A DNA stretch of 64,000 bases from positions 1 through 64,000 of the forward strand of contig JAVKTQ010000014.1 in assembly GCA_031460455.1 (NCBI GenBank). The letters run 5' to 3'. The notes below the pieces were generated by a model, which saw only the letters and a program-made list of their open reading frames with translations, was not told the DNA's origin and did no database searches. Origin of the DNA: Sporomusaceae bacterium (GTDB lineage: Bacteria > Bacillota > Negativicutes > Sporomusales > UBA7701). Position 1 is the first letter of the stretch; every line of letters starts with the position of its first letter. Position numbers and translations under genes: made by a program. Positions 16,274 through 25,126 of this stretch are shown here, piece after piece.

Positions 16274-16308
16274 AAAACCTGCGTGAAAAAGCGCGGGTTT
16301 TTGTTTTT
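16274..16308. terminator. Intrinsic terminator between convergent DUF4276 and UDG genes
   Basis: AAAACCTGCG (16274-16283) pairs with CGCGGGTTTT (16292-16301) with one wobble, followed by TTGTTTTTGT on the + strand. On the - strand the same stem is followed by a T-rich stretch, so it can serve both directions. It marks the right end of the AT-richer island. Confidence 0.65.
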
Positions 16309-16334
16309 GTGTTGATACTTCGTAGCGGGGGCCT

Positions 16335-17009
16335 CTACCAGCGGCTTCGCCTCGCCAGCCGTCGCTCATAATATAGGGCCAGCAGATCTGGCCTCTCCGG
16401 CGAGGCCAGCTCGTAATCCGGTGCCAGTTCGCGGCATTTTTCCGCCGCAGCCTTCAGGTCGTAGAAGACCTCCCATTTGCCTTTGACCAGGTCCTGGCCG
16501 GTCAGCCGCAGGAGATAGGCAGGATGATAGGTGGCGATGGCTGGTATGCTATACTTGGTGTCGAACCAATGGCCGCGGTCGCGTGTGATGCGGCTGTCCG
16601 GACCCATGAGGTATTTCAGGGCCACGCTGCCGAGGGCGATAATTACTTTGGGCTTCACGAACGCAAGCTCACCGTCCAGCCAGTTCACCGCACAGAAGCG
16701 GCCCTCCTCAACCGTCGGCGTCCGGTTGCCTTTCGGGCGGCACTTCAAAATATTCGAGACGTACACGCGGTCACGGGTCACTCCAACCGAAGCCAGCGCC
16801 TTGTCCAGCAGTTGACCTGAAGGGCCGACGAGCGGCACGCCATATTCGTCCTCAACGCCGCCCGGAGCTTCGCCGACAATGGCCAGCGGACTATCAACCG
16901 CGCCGTTGTATGAGGTTGGTCCGATGGCATCCTTGCGTAGGTGGCAGCGATTACAGGTCAGGAGAGCGGCCTCCAGTTCCTGGTGGTTAGCAAACGTAGT
17001 TTCAAACAT
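16335..17009 (-). CDS. Family-4 uracil-DNA glycosylase (4Fe-4S)
   Basis: 224 aa from ATG 17009, preceded by a GGGGGTG site; an in-frame GTG at 17018 is possible. Motif A is [22 protein letters not shown] and motif B is YHPAYLLR. The iron-sulphur cysteines are CNRC near the N-terminus and CRPKGNRTP with a further Cys 14 residues on, as expected for family 4. It removes uracil from deaminated DNA. Two truncated copies of the 5' part of this gene stand directly upstream on the same strand; this is the only complete copy. Confidence 0.9.
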   Translation of the reverse strand: MFETTFANHQELEAALLTCNRCHLRKDAIGPTSYNGAVDSPLAIVGEAPGGVEDEYGVPLVGPSGQLLDKALASVGVTRDRVYVSNILKCRPKGNRTPTVEEGRFCAVNWLDGELAFVKPKVIIALGSVALKYLMGPDSRITRDRGHWFDTKYSIPAIATYHPAYLLRLTGQDLVKGKWEVFYDLKAAAEKCRELAPDYELASPERPDLLALYYERRLARRSRW

Positions 17010-17034
17010 GTATATCACCCCCTGGGGTAAATGA

Positions 17035-17229
17035 CTAATGTACTACATTCGAAACGTACACCTTATCCCGAGTCACCCCTACGCTGGCCAGCGCTTTGTC
17101 AAGAAGCTGGCCCGCGGGACCGACGAGCGGAACCCCGTACTCGTCCTCAACTCCCCCAGGGCCTTCTCCGATAATCGCCAAGAGAACTGTCTCTAGCTCA
17201 CGATGGCTGGCAAAGTCGGTCTGGTACAT
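17035..17229 (-). pseudogene. Truncated uracil-DNA glycosylase copy 2, with internal deletion
   Basis: 64 codons from ATG 17229. It matches the full-length protein from the start to SNVV, then stops. About 24 residues are missing between ELETVLL and AIIGEGPGG, which removes the CxxC iron-sulphur motif and the GPTSYNGA segment. It has a plausible ribosome binding site (AAGGGAGAGA) inherited from the duplication. The spacer to the intact gene (AGTCAT..CCCCA.GGG) is like the spacer on its other side. Not expected to be an active enzyme. Confidence 0.8.
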
Positions 17230-17230
17230 G

Positions 17231-17521
17231 CTATCTCTCCCTTGGGGCAGATGACTCACCTACCACGTTGGTGACGTAGATTTTGTCGCGGGTGACTCCC
17301 ACGCTGCCGAGCGCCTTGTCCAAGAGTTGACCGGACGGGCCGACGAGCGGGACGCCGTATTCGTCCTCGACGCCGCCCGGCCCCTCGCCGACGACGGCCA
17401 GGGGCGCGTCGACGGCGCCGTTATAGGAGGTCGGGCCGATGGCGTCCCGGCGGAGGGGGCATCTGTCGCACGCCAGCAGGGCCTGTTCGAGCTCGGCGTG
17501 GCTGGAAAAGGTCGTGAACAC
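17231..17521 (-). pseudogene. Truncated uracil-DNA glycosylase copy 1
   Basis: 96 codons from GTG 17521 (site GCGAGGTGATAT upstream). Residues 1-~85 match the intact enzyme, including CDRCPLRRDAIGPTSYNGA and [14 protein letters not shown], then the frame leaves the family right after VTNVV and ends in GESSAPRER. The break is at the same residue as in copy 2, so the two fragments come from one tandem duplication with a common breakpoint. It lacks motif B and half of the cluster ligands. Confidence 0.8.
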
Positions 17522-17693
17522 GGCATATCACCTCGCTGGCTAGATTCGCTTTCCGGCTGGGAAAATCCTCCGTGAACGGCGCGCCGGCCGGAATGACGCC
17601 GTGCCGCGCTTGACGGGCCAGGCGGGCGAGGGTAAAATTAAGTAGTAGGCTTTTGGCGGATTTTGCCATGGAGGGCGGATTCCTCCGAGCGTG

Positions 17694-17743
17694 TATAATG
17701 CGGCCGCGGGCCGCATACAATAACGGGCAGACCACTAAGGAGG
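17694..17743 (+). promoter_or_regulatory. serS -10 element and ribosome binding site
   Basis: TATAAT at 17694-17699 is a perfect -10 box with no good -35 at 16-18 bases. AAGGAGG at 17737-17743 lies 8 bases before the ATG and fixes the start at 17752 rather than at the in-frame codons upstream. No T-box is visible in the 230-base gap. Confidence 0.5.
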
Positions 17744-17751
17744 ATCCTGAC

Positions 17752-19023
17752 ATGCTTGATAGCAAATTCGTACGCGAGAATCCGGATAAGGTTGTAGCAG
17801 CCCTGAAAAACCGTGGGCTCGACCTCAGTCTCGACGGTTTCCTGGCGCTGGAGAAACAGCGACGGGAGCTGCTGGTCGAGGTGGAGGCCCTGAAGAGTAA
17901 ACGCAACACCGTCAGCCAGGAGATCAGCCGCCTGAAGAAGAGCGGCGCTCCCGCGGAGGATATGATCGCCGAGATGCGCGCCGTGGGCGACCGTATTGCT
18001 TTGCTGGATAACAAGGTCAAGGAGACGGAGAGCGGCCTCGAGGCAATCCTGATGAACATCCCGAACGTGCCGCACGAGTCGGTGCCGGTGGGGTTAGACG
18101 AGACGGCCAATCCGGAGATGCGGCGCTGGGGCGCGCCGAAGGCGTTCGATTTCGAGCCTCAGGCCCACTGGGATATCGGCGAAAAGCTCGGCATCCTCGA
18201 TTTCGAGCGCGGCGGCAAGGTCACCGGCGCCCGCTTTACATTTTACCGCGGCCTGGGCGCCCGCCTGGAGCGGTCGCTGATCAATTTTATGCTTGATCTG
18301 CATACCGGCGAGCACGGCTACACCGAGTTTTTCCCGCCGTTCATCGTCAACCGCGACAGTATGATCGGCACCGGCCAGTTGCCCAAGTTCGCCGCCGATA
18401 TGTTCAAGCTTGAAGGTCTGGACTACTACCTCATCCCCACCGCCGAGGTGCCGGTGACTAATCTGCACCGCCAGGAGATCCTGGACGCCAAGGAGCTGCC
18501 GCTGCGCTATACCGCGTACAGCGCGTGCTTCCGGGCTGAGGCGGGGGCGGCCGGGCGCGATACCCGCGGCCTCATCCGCCAGCACCAGTTCAACAAGGTG
18601 GAGCTGGTGAAGTTCAGCCTGCCGGAGGATTCGTACGCCGAGCTCGAGGCGCTGACGGCCAACGCCGAAAAGGTGCTGCAGCTGCTCGGCCTGCCTTACC
18701 GCGTGGTGCTGCTGTGCACCGGCGACATGGGCTTTTCGTCGGCGAAGACGTACGATCTCGAGGTGTGGCTGCCGAGTTTCAACCGTTACCGGGAGATTTC
18801 CTCGTGCTCGAATTTTGAGGATTTCCAGGCCCGCCGCGCCGATATCAAATTCCGCCGCGACGCCAAAGCTAAGCCGGAGTTCGTCCATACCCTGAACGGA
18901 TCGGGAGTGGCCATCGGCCGCACGGTGGCGGCGATCCTGGAAAATTACCAGCAGGCGGACGGCTCGGTCGTCGTCCCCGAGGCGCTGCGGCCGTATATGG
19001 GTGTCGATGTGATAAAGGCTTGA
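17752..19023 (+). CDS. serS: Serine-tRNA ligase
   Basis: 423 aa, normal length. The N-terminal tRNA-binding coiled-coil arm spans about residues 28-100 ([20 protein letters not shown]). Class II motifs follow: TEFFPPF (motif 1 region), [21 protein letters not shown] (motif 2) and [18 protein letters not shown] (motif 3). It charges tRNA-Ser, and tRNA-Sec where present, with serine in the cytoplasm. It stands alone between the UDG fragments (opposite strand) and the cobalt operon. Confidence 0.97.
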   Translation: MLDSKFVRENPDKVVAALKNRGLDLSLDGFLALEKQRRELLVEVEALKSKRNTVSQEISRLKKSGAPAEDMIAEMRAVGDRIALLDNKVKETESGLEAILMNIPNVPHESVPVGLDETANPEMRRWGAPKAFDFEPQAHWDIGEKLGILDFERGGKVTGARFTFYRGLGARLERSLINFMLDLHTGEHGYTEFFPPFIVNRDSMIGTGQLPKFAADMFKLEGLDYYLIPTAEVPVTNLHRQEILDAKELPLRYTAYSACFRAEAGAAGRDTRGLIRQHQFNKVELVKFSLPEDSYAELEALTANAEKVLQLLGLPYRVVLLCTGDMGFSSAKTYDLEVWLPSFNRYREISSCSNFEDFQARRADIKFRRDAKAKPEFVHTLNGSGVAIGRTVAAILENYQQADGSVVVPEALRPYMGVDVIKA

Positions 19024-19080
19024 CAGTGACGCCGGCATAAAATACAATTTAAGGGAATAAAACAACCGCATATAACGGGA

Positions 19081-19240
19081 AAGGTGCCTTACGGCTTAAT
19101 AGGGAAGCTTGGTGCAATGCCAACACGGTCCCGCCGCTGTAATGGGGAGCCAGCCTGCACGATTTGCCACTGGGACGGTCGATGTCCTGGGAAGGCGCAG
19201 GCGAGCGATGATCCTGAGTCAGAAGAACTGCCTTTCCGAC
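19081..19240 (+). ncRNA. Cobalamin riboswitch
   Basis: The conserved B12-box parts are all present in order: AAGCTTGGTGCAATGCC, GGTCCCGCCGCTGTAA, GCCACTGGGA, TCCTGGGAAGGC and GATGATCCTGAGTCAGAAGA. It precedes a terminator hairpin and the cobalt importer cbiMNQO. Expected logic: when adenosylcobalamin is abundant the aptamer folds and the downstream terminator forms, so cobalt uptake is off. Confidence 0.93.
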
Positions 19241-19294
19241 AATCACCGCTTTAACCCACGAGCGATGGGGAGGGGATTTTGACGTCTTACAGGC

Positions 19295-19330
19295 AAAATC
19301 TCTACTTCCCGACAGGGGTAGGGATTTTTT
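19295..19330 (+). terminator. Expression-platform terminator of the cobalamin riboswitch
   Basis: AAAATC.CTAC pairs with GTAG.GATTTT around TTCCCGACAGGG, followed directly by a T-run ending at 19330. It lies between the aptamer and cbiM, as expected for transcription attenuation. Confidence 0.8.
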
Positions 19331-19352
19331 GTTGCGAGAGAGGGCTGTGTTT

Positions 19353-20090
19353 ATGGTTATGAAGGTTTTGGCCGTCGGCGCGCTGCTGCTGGCGGCGCCG
19401 GCTACCGCGGCGGCGATGCATATCATGGAGGGCTTCCTGCCAAAGGAGTATGCGCTCGGCTGGCTGCTGGCCGTTTTGCCGTTCGTGCTGCTCGGCATCC
19501 GCAGGATCAACAAGGTGCTGGTCCTTTACCCGGAGCGGAAGATGCTCCTCGGTCTGGCGGCGGCGTTCATTTTTGTCCTGTCTGCCCTGAAGATACCGTC
19601 TGTCGCCGGTTCAAGTTCTCACCCGACCGGCGTGGCTCTCAGCGCAATCCTATTCGGCCCGGCGGTGTCGAGCGTCCTCAGCGGCATTGTGCTGCTCTTC
19701 CAGGCGTTGCTGCTCGCCCACGGCGGCCTGACGACCTGGGGAGCGAACACGTTCGCGATGGGGGTTGCCGGAGCTTTCGCGGCCTGGGGGGCTTTCCGCC
19801 TGGCGCTTGCTTTGGGCTTACCGGAGAAGCCTGCCGTGTTTGTCGCCGCTCTGCTCGGCGACTGGCTGACATACGCGGTGACCGCCGGCCAGCTGGCGCT
19901 CGCCTTCCCCGACACTGTCGGCGGCTTCGCGGCCGCCTACGGCAAGTTCCTCGGGATTTTTGCCTTTACCCAGCTGCCGCTGGCCGTCTGCGAAGGGCTT
20001 ATCAGTGTGGTGGTTTACAGCGCGCTGCTTCGGTACGGCGAACAGGGGATTGTCCCGCTGTGGTGGAAGGAATCTTCAACCGGCCGTTGA
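19353..20090 (+). CDS. cbiM: Cobalt ECF transporter substrate-specific subunit CbiM
   Basis: 245 aa. A short signal-like hydrophobic start (VLAVGALLLAAPATAAA) is followed by MHIMEGFLP, the segment whose free N-terminus and His bind the metal in CbiM/NikM after cleavage. Several membrane helices follow, with the SSHPTG motif at about residue 90. Start ATG 19353 is 8 bases after GAGAGAGG; the longer TTG frame overlaps the terminator. First gene of cbiMNQO under the B12 riboswitch. Cobalt rather than nickel is inferred from the riboswitch. Confidence 0.94.
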   Translation: MVMKVLAVGALLLAAPATAAAMHIMEGFLPKEYALGWLLAVLPFVLLGIRRINKVLVLYPERKMLLGLAAAFIFVLSALKIPSVAGSSSHPTGVALSAILFGPAVSSVLSGIVLLFQALLLAHGGLTTWGANTFAMGVAGAFAAWGAFRLALALGLPEKPAVFVAALLGDWLTYAVTAGQLALAFPDTVGGFAAAYGKFLGIFAFTQLPLAVCEGLISVVVYSALLRYGEQGIVPLWWKESSTGR

Positions 20091-20141
20091 TAATGTTTCA
20101 ACCTTGCAAATGATAACCGACTATATAAGAGGGGCACGTCG

Positions 20142-20408
20142 ATGACAACTACGCGTATTATTTTCCTGATAATAATCGCTGCGGCCATAGTCCTGGCGCC
20201 GATCATCGTCACCGGCGACTTCGCCGGCACGGACGACCAGGCCACCGCAGCCATAGGTCAGCTCAGACCCGACTATAAACCGTGGGCCGCCGCGCTGTGG
20301 GAGCCTTCGGAAGCGGCCGAGCCTTGGCTGTTCGCGTTGCAGGCCGCTCTCGGCGTGGGCTTTTTCGGCTACTTCGCCTACCGCCACCGTCGTCGGGCGA
20401 CGGGCTGA
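20142..20408 (+). CDS. cbiN: Cobalt transport accessory protein CbiN
   Basis: 88 aa with one membrane helix near each end (IIFLIIIAAAIVLAPIIV and WLFALQAALGVGFFGYFAY) and an extracytoplasmic middle containing GTDDQATAAI and YKPW, the typical CbiN design. It assists metal loading of CbiM. It sits between cbiM and cbiQ and ends one base before the cbiQ start. Confidence 0.93.
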   Translation: MTTTRIIFLIIIAAAIVLAPIIVTGDFAGTDDQATAAIGQLRPDYKPWAAALWEPSEAAEPWLFALQAALGVGFFGYFAYRHRRRATG

Positions 20409-20409
20409 C

Positions 20410-21171
20410 ATGCTGTATCTCGATTATCTCGCCTACAACAATGCCCTTAATAAGGTGAGCATCGGCGAGAAGCTGCTGCTCGGCGGCGGGTCGCTGGCGC
20501 TGGCGCTGGCGCTGCCGCGCCCGGCCGTGCTTATCGCAATTGTCGTGGCGATGCACGCTGTGATGGCGCTGGCCCGCATCCCGGCCGGGTATATCCTGCG
20601 CCTGTGGCTGGCGCCTTTGGCTTTCCTGGCCGCCGGCCTGGCGGGGGTGGCGGTGAGCGTCGCCGCCACCCCGTTTATCGCCCTCGCTTCGGTGGCGGCG
20701 GGGGGCTTTTATGTCGGTGTGACCGCGCCCGCGCTGGCCGCGGCTGGCGAGCTGCTGCTGCGTAGCGTGGCGGCGGTGTCGTGCCTGCTGATGCTGGCGA
20801 CGACGACGCCGGCGGCGTATATGGCCGCGTGGTTCGCCCGTTTTCCCGGACTGAGGCCGGTGAGCGAGATCGCGCTGCTGACCTACAGGTTTATTTTTGT
20901 TTTCCTGTCCGCCGCCGGGCAGATCTACACGGCGCAGCAGTCGCGGCTGGGTTACGCCGGCCCGCGGCGGTCGCTGAACTCGCTGGCTCTGCTGGCCGCA
21001 AGCGTGGGCCGCAAGGCTTTTCTGACCGCTAATGACCTTGGGAACGCACTGACGGCCCGCAACTACCAGGGACGACTGACACATTATTACCCGCCCCAGA
21101 TCGCCAGTCCTTTCAGGCTGGCCGCTATCGTATCGCTCCTGTCGGCCTTGGCGGCGGCGGGGGTATTGTAA
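20410..21171 (+). CDS. cbiQ: Cobalt ECF transporter transmembrane subunit CbiQ
   Basis: 253 aa with 5-6 predicted membrane helices. Start ATG 20410 nearly touches the cbiN stop. The helical motifs that couple to the ATPase are recognisable in the cytoplasmic region around LGNALTARNYQG near residue 210 (the A-R-G type coupling motif). It links CbiMN to CbiO in the membrane. Confidence 0.9.
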   Translation: MLYLDYLAYNNALNKVSIGEKLLLGGGSLALALALPRPAVLIAIVVAMHAVMALARIPAGYILRLWLAPLAFLAAGLAGVAVSVAATPFIALASVAAGGFYVGVTAPALAAAGELLLRSVAAVSCLLMLATTTPAAYMAAWFARFPGLRPVSEIALLTYRFIFVFLSAAGQIYTAQQSRLGYAGPRRSLNSLALLAASVGRKAFLTANDLGNALTARNYQGRLTHYYPPQIASPFRLAAIVSLLSALAAAGVL

Positions 21172-21229
21172 GGGATTTTGGTAAGCCGGGGCTATTTGAG
21201 CAGCCCCATTTTATATGCCGGAGGACTAT

Positions 21230-22075
21230 ATGGCCACTTCTTCCCTCATCGCCGCCGACAACCTGACCTTCCGCTACCGTCCGGGCAATCTGGCTCTGGA
21301 CGGCGCCACACTTGCAATCCCGGCCGGCGCCAGGGTGGCACTGGTCGGCCCGAACGGCGCCGGCAAGTCGACTCTTTTCCTCCACATTAACGCCATCCTG
21401 CGGCCGCTCGCGGGTCAGCTCTGTTATATGGGGCAACCCTACCGCTACAACCGCGATTTCCTGGCCTACCTGCGCCAGAAGGTGGGACTGGTGTTCCAGG
21501 ACCCCGACACCCAGCTGTTTGCCGGCAACGTGCTCGACGATGCGATCTTCGGGCCGATGAATATGGGCCTGACGGCAGGCGAAGCGGTGCGGCGGGCCGA
21601 GGCCGCCCTTGAGGCGGTCGGCATGCTGGACCATAAGGCGGCGCCCGTGCATTTTCTCAGCCAGGGGCAGAAGAAGCGGGTCGCGATCGCCGGGGTGCTG
21701 GCGATGGACCCGGACGCGCTGGTGATGGACGAGCCGACCGCGGGCCTCGATTACCCGGGGCTGACCAGCCTCAGCGAGACGCTCGCGATGCTCCACGCCG
21801 CCGGCAAGACGCTGCTGGTCGCCACCCATGATGTCGACTGGGCGTGGAACTGGGCCGATCTGGTCTACGTGCTTGCCGGCGGACGGACGATAGCCGCCGG
21901 CTCCCCGTCCGACATCCTCGCCCGTGCCGACCATGCGGATTTGGGGTTCGCCCGCCCCGTTCTTGCCGAGGTCGCCGTAGCCCTGGGCGAGCGGAGCATC
22001 CTACCCGCCGGCGCCGCCCCCCGCACCGCCGGCGAGCTGGCCGCTCTCCTCGCCGAACGGAAGGGCGGTCAATAG
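21230..22075 (+). CDS. cbiO: Cobalt ECF transporter ATPase CbiO
   Basis: 281 aa. Walker A VGPNGAGKSTLF near 38, Q-loop FQDPDTQLF, signature LSQGQKKRVAIA near 142, Walker B ALVMDEPTAGLD near 162 and H-loop VATHD. Start ATG 21230 follows GGAGGA by 4-5 bases; the upstream ATG at 21215 would overlap that site. Last gene of the cobalt operon, ended by the terminator at 22079. Confidence 0.94.
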   Translation: MATSSLIAADNLTFRYRPGNLALDGATLAIPAGARVALVGPNGAGKSTLFLHINAILRPLAGQLCYMGQPYRYNRDFLAYLRQKVGLVFQDPDTQLFAGNVLDDAIFGPMNMGLTAGEAVRRAEAALEAVGMLDHKAAPVHFLSQGQKKRVAIAGVLAMDPDALVMDEPTAGLDYPGLTSLSETLAMLHAAGKTLLVATHDVDWAWNWADLVYVLAGGRTIAAGSPSDILARADHADLGFARPVLAEVAVALGERSILPAGAAPRTAGELAALLAERKGGQ

Positions 22076-22078
22076 GAT

Positions 22079-22111
22079 AAAAAACGCCGCCCGGGAGGGC
22101 GGCATTTATTA
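22079..22111. terminator. Bidirectional terminator between cbiO and trkH
   Basis: GCCGCCC (22086-22092) pairs with GGGCGGC (22097-22103). ATTTATTAT follows on the + strand and six T on the - strand, so it ends both convergent operons. Confidence 0.85.
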
Positions 22112-22115
22112 TGCG

Positions 22116-23594
22116 TCAGCGGGATGTTATCCGGCCTGTGACGCCTGAGACATACGGCTGCCAGAACTCGGGGTGGAAAAGGACGAGGATGGTGAATAGC
22201 TCCAGTCGGCCGAGCAGCATGTCGGCGATCAGCACGAGTTTGGCGAACGGGTGGACTTCGGCGTAGGTGGTGGTGGGGCCGACAATGCCGAAAGCGGGGC
22301 CAACGTTGCCGAGGGTGGCGGCGACCGCCCCCATGGCTTCGAACGGCACCATCCCGGTTGCCGAGACCAGCAGGACCGATACGAAGTAAATCGCTATGTA
22401 CAGGAAAAAGAACTGCAATACCATGTGAAGCACGGCCGCATCTACCGGCTTCTTGTCGATCTTCAGCGAGGAGACCAGCCGGGGATGGACGGCGTGGAGC
22501 AGGGACCAGACGGCGTCCTTGAAGAGGATGAGCAGCCGCACGACCTTTATGCCACCGGCGGTCGAACCGGCGCAGCCGCCGATGAACATCAGCATCAGCA
22601 GGAGAATCTTCGTTACCGGCGGCCATTGGTCGAAGTCGGCGGTGACGAAGCCCGTCGTGGTCATTATCGATACGACGGTGAACAGTGCCTCCCTAGCGCC
22701 GGTGGCGGGGTTTATCCCCGGACCGAGGTATAGGGCGGCGGCTATGGCCAGGGTGGAAAAGAGAACGAGGCCAAAGTACAGTCTGAATTCACTGTCTTGC
22801 CAAAGTTTTTTTACGCCCTTTTGCCATGCCAGGTAGTAAAGGCCGAAGTTGCCGCCGGCCAGGAACATGAAGATGACGAAGATGAGTTCGATGGCCAGGT
22901 TGTCGAAGTATTTGACGCTGGTGTTCTTGGTGGAGAAGCCGCCGGTGGCCATGGTGGCGAAGGCGTGGTTGATCGAATCGAACAGGTCCATGCCGGCGAT
23001 CCACAGGAGAACGATCTGGATGGCCGTGAACAGCACGTACATTTGCCACAGCCTCACCGCCATCGTGCGGATACGGGGCAGAACACGGTCGACGGTGGGG
23101 CCGGGAGATTCCGCCCGGAAGAGGTTGACGGCGTCGGCGCCGACGTTGGTGAGGAAGACGAGGAAGAGGACGATGATGCCCATACCGCCCAGCCAGTGGG
23201 TGAAGCTGCGCCACAGCAGCAGGCTGCGGGGCAGGATCTCGATGTCGGAGATGATGCTGGCGCCGGTGGTGGTAAGCCCCGAGACCGTTTCGAAGACCGC
23301 GTCGAGGTAGGTGGGCACCCAGCCGGAGAACCAGTAGGGAAGAGCGCCGAGCGCGCTGGAGAGAAGCCATGTCCCGGCTACGACGAGGAAGCCCTCGCGG
23401 ATGCCGATACGTCCCGGTTCCTGGCCGGAGAAGTACAGCGCCGCCCCCAAGGCGCCGGTTATCAGGATAGAATATATAAAGGCGGATAAAACCGGTTCGC
23501 TTAAAAAGGCGGCATAGACGAGCGGGGCAACCATAACCGCTGCATAGACCGCCAACAGCCTGCCGAGCAGCCGGGCGACGATACGTGTTTCCAT
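22116..23594 (-). CDS. trkH: Potassium uptake protein TrkH
   Basis: 492 aa from ATG 23594 (METRIVARLLG). Multiple membrane helices with the four selectivity-filter loops of the Trk/Ktr/HKT family, including TTTGASII, MATGGFSTKN, TTTGFVTADF and ATLGNVGPAFG; PLVYAAFLSE and WLGGMGIIVLFL are typical TrkH landmarks. It forms the K+ channel that TrkA gates. The start lies 7 bases after the trkA stop, with AAGGG inside the trkA end as site, so the two are coupled. Confidence 0.95.
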   Translation of the reverse strand: METRIVARLLGRLLAVYAAVMVAPLVYAAFLSEPVLSAFIYSILITGALGAALYFSGQEPGRIGIREGFLVVAGTWLLSSALGALPYWFSGWVPTYLDAVFETVSGLTTTGASIISDIEILPRSLLLWRSFTHWLGGMGIIVLFLVFLTNVGADAVNLFRAESPGPTVDRVLPRIRTMAVRLWQMYVLFTAIQIVLLWIAGMDLFDSINHAFATMATGGFSTKNTSVKYFDNLAIELIFVIFMFLAGGNFGLYYLAWQKGVKKLWQDSEFRLYFGLVLFSTLAIAAALYLGPGINPATGAREALFTVVSIMTTTGFVTADFDQWPPVTKILLLMLMFIGGCAGSTAGGIKVVRLLILFKDAVWSLLHAVHPRLVSSLKIDKKPVDAAVLHMVLQFFFLYIAIYFVSVLLVSATGMVPFEAMGAVAATLGNVGPAFGIVGPTTTYAEVHPFAKLVLIADMLLGRLELFTILVLFHPEFWQPYVSGVTGRITSR

Positions 23595-23601
23595 AATCGG
23601 C

Positions 23602-24945
23602 TCAGCCCTTGTCTTCCACGAAGTCGAGAATCTTCGCGGCGTTATCCGGCAGGGTGAACAGAACGATTCTGTCGCCGGTCTCAAGTACTGTTTTGCCGTT
23701 GGGGATGAAGGTGGCGCCGTTCCTGACGACCGCGCCGACCAGCACCCGCCGAGGGAATTTGATGTCCCGGAGCGGCTTGCCGATAACGCGGCTGCCGGTG
23801 CGCAGGTCGACCTCGATGGCTTCGGCTTTGGCGCCTTCGAGGAGTGTAACGGCGACGATCTCTTCGCGCCGCACCTGGCGGAGGATGGCCCCCGCGGTGA
23901 CAAGGCGGGGCGAGAAGACGACATCGACGCCCACTTGTTCCATCAGGGGGATGAATTCCGGCCGGCCGACGCGGGCGAAGGTTTTCTGGGCTCCCAGGTT
24001 TTTCGCCATGAGCGCGACAAGCAGGTTGAGTTTGTCGTCGTCGGTCAGGCAGACGACGGCGTCGTAGTCGCCGATGCCTTCCTCGGCGAGCAGGTCGGCG
24101 TCGGTGCCGTCGCCGCAGATGACGAGGGTGTCGTCGACGACTTTGGCGAGTTCCTCGCAGCGGCGGCGATCTTTCTCGATAACTTTCACCTTGTAGCCGC
24201 CTTCTTCCATGAGGAGCGCCAGGTTGCGGCCGATGCGGCCGGCGCCGATGATGAGGATGCGCTCCACTTTCGAACGTTTCTGGACGAAGAGCGGCTCCAT
24301 GCGGCAGATGGCGTCTTTCTCGCCGAGGAAGAAAACGCTGTCGTTGTCCTCGACGGAGTCGCTGCCGATGGGGATGATCATTCTGTCTTTGCGCAGTATC
24401 CCGGCAATGAGCACGTTTTCGGGCAGAGGCAGGTCGCGCAGCGGCACGCCGCTGAACGGCGAGTTCTGGCGGACCTTGACCTCGAGCAGACGGACCTTGC
24501 CGCCGGCGAAGTCTTCGACGTCGAGGGCGGCGGGGGTCTTGAGGATCTGGCTGATTTCTACGGCCGTCACCATCTCGGGGTTGATGATGAGGTCGATGCC
24601 GAGTGTACGACCGAACTCCCGGCAGTCTTCCTCAAGATACTCGGTGTTGCGCACCCTGGCGATGACTTTGGGGACGCCGTGCTGTTTGGCGGCCACGCAG
24701 GCGATCATGTTGACCTCGTCGCTGTCGGTGACGGCGATCATCAGGCCGACGTCGCCGAGGCCGATCTCGGACAGTACCCTGGGGCTGGCGCCGTTGCCGG
24801 CGAGGGTCATGACATCGAGGTGATGCTCGATGATCGACCGCCGCTCGTCGTCCTGCTCGACGACGATGACGTCGTGATCCTCCTGGGTCAGCTTCTGCGC
24901 CAGCGTGTACCCTACCTTGCCGGCGCCTACGATTACGATTTTCAT
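23602..24945 (-). CDS. trkA: Trk potassium uptake regulator TrkA
   Basis: 447 aa from ATG 24945, 3-4 bases after GAGGTGG; the 20-residue upward extension is not needed. Two RCK modules in tandem: Rossmann domains starting VIVGAGKVG (residue 4) and LIIGAGRIGRN (about 231), each followed by a TrkA-C domain. It binds NAD(H)/ATP at the cytoplasmic face of TrkH. First gene of the trkA-trkH operon. Confidence 0.95.
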   Translation of the reverse strand: MKIVIVGAGKVGYTLAQKLTQEDHDVIVVEQDDERRSIIEHHLDVMTLAGNGASPRVLSEIGLGDVGLMIAVTDSDEVNMIACVAAKQHGVPKVIARVRNTEYLEEDCREFGRTLGIDLIINPEMVTAVEISQILKTPAALDVEDFAGGKVRLLEVKVRQNSPFSGVPLRDLPLPENVLIAGILRKDRMIIPIGSDSVEDNDSVFFLGEKDAICRMEPLFVQKRSKVERILIIGAGRIGRNLALLMEEGGYKVKVIEKDRRRCEELAKVVDDTLVICGDGTDADLLAEEGIGDYDAVVCLTDDDKLNLLVALMAKNLGAQKTFARVGRPEFIPLMEQVGVDVVFSPRLVTAGAILRQVRREEIVAVTLLEGAKAEAIEVDLRTGSRVIGKPLRDIKFPRRVLVGAVVRNGATFIPNGKTVLETGDRIVLFTLPDNAAKILDFVEDKG

Positions 24946-25126
24946 TGTCCACCTCGAAGGAATCAAATACAAAATAGCATTGTATAATTCTACCTGCTGT
25001 GACAAAAACCTTCCGCGGGAAGGAAAACGCCGTAAGAGGGGTGCGGTATTTCATCAGATGGATCCTTGCGGTTACATGATGTCTAAAGAAAAAACGCCGC
25101 CAGGGCCGCAAGCTCCTGTCGACGCT

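Noticed and set aside
16195-16275. tRNA 3'-end fragment as an attachment site of the island
   Set aside because: CCGAATCCAG resembles a T-arm, but no acceptor stem, no CCA and no partner copy at the other end of the island can be found.
17522-17751. T-box leader before serS
   Set aside because: No GGTGG.ACCGCG element and no specifier stem in the gap; only a -10 box and a ribosome binding site are visible.
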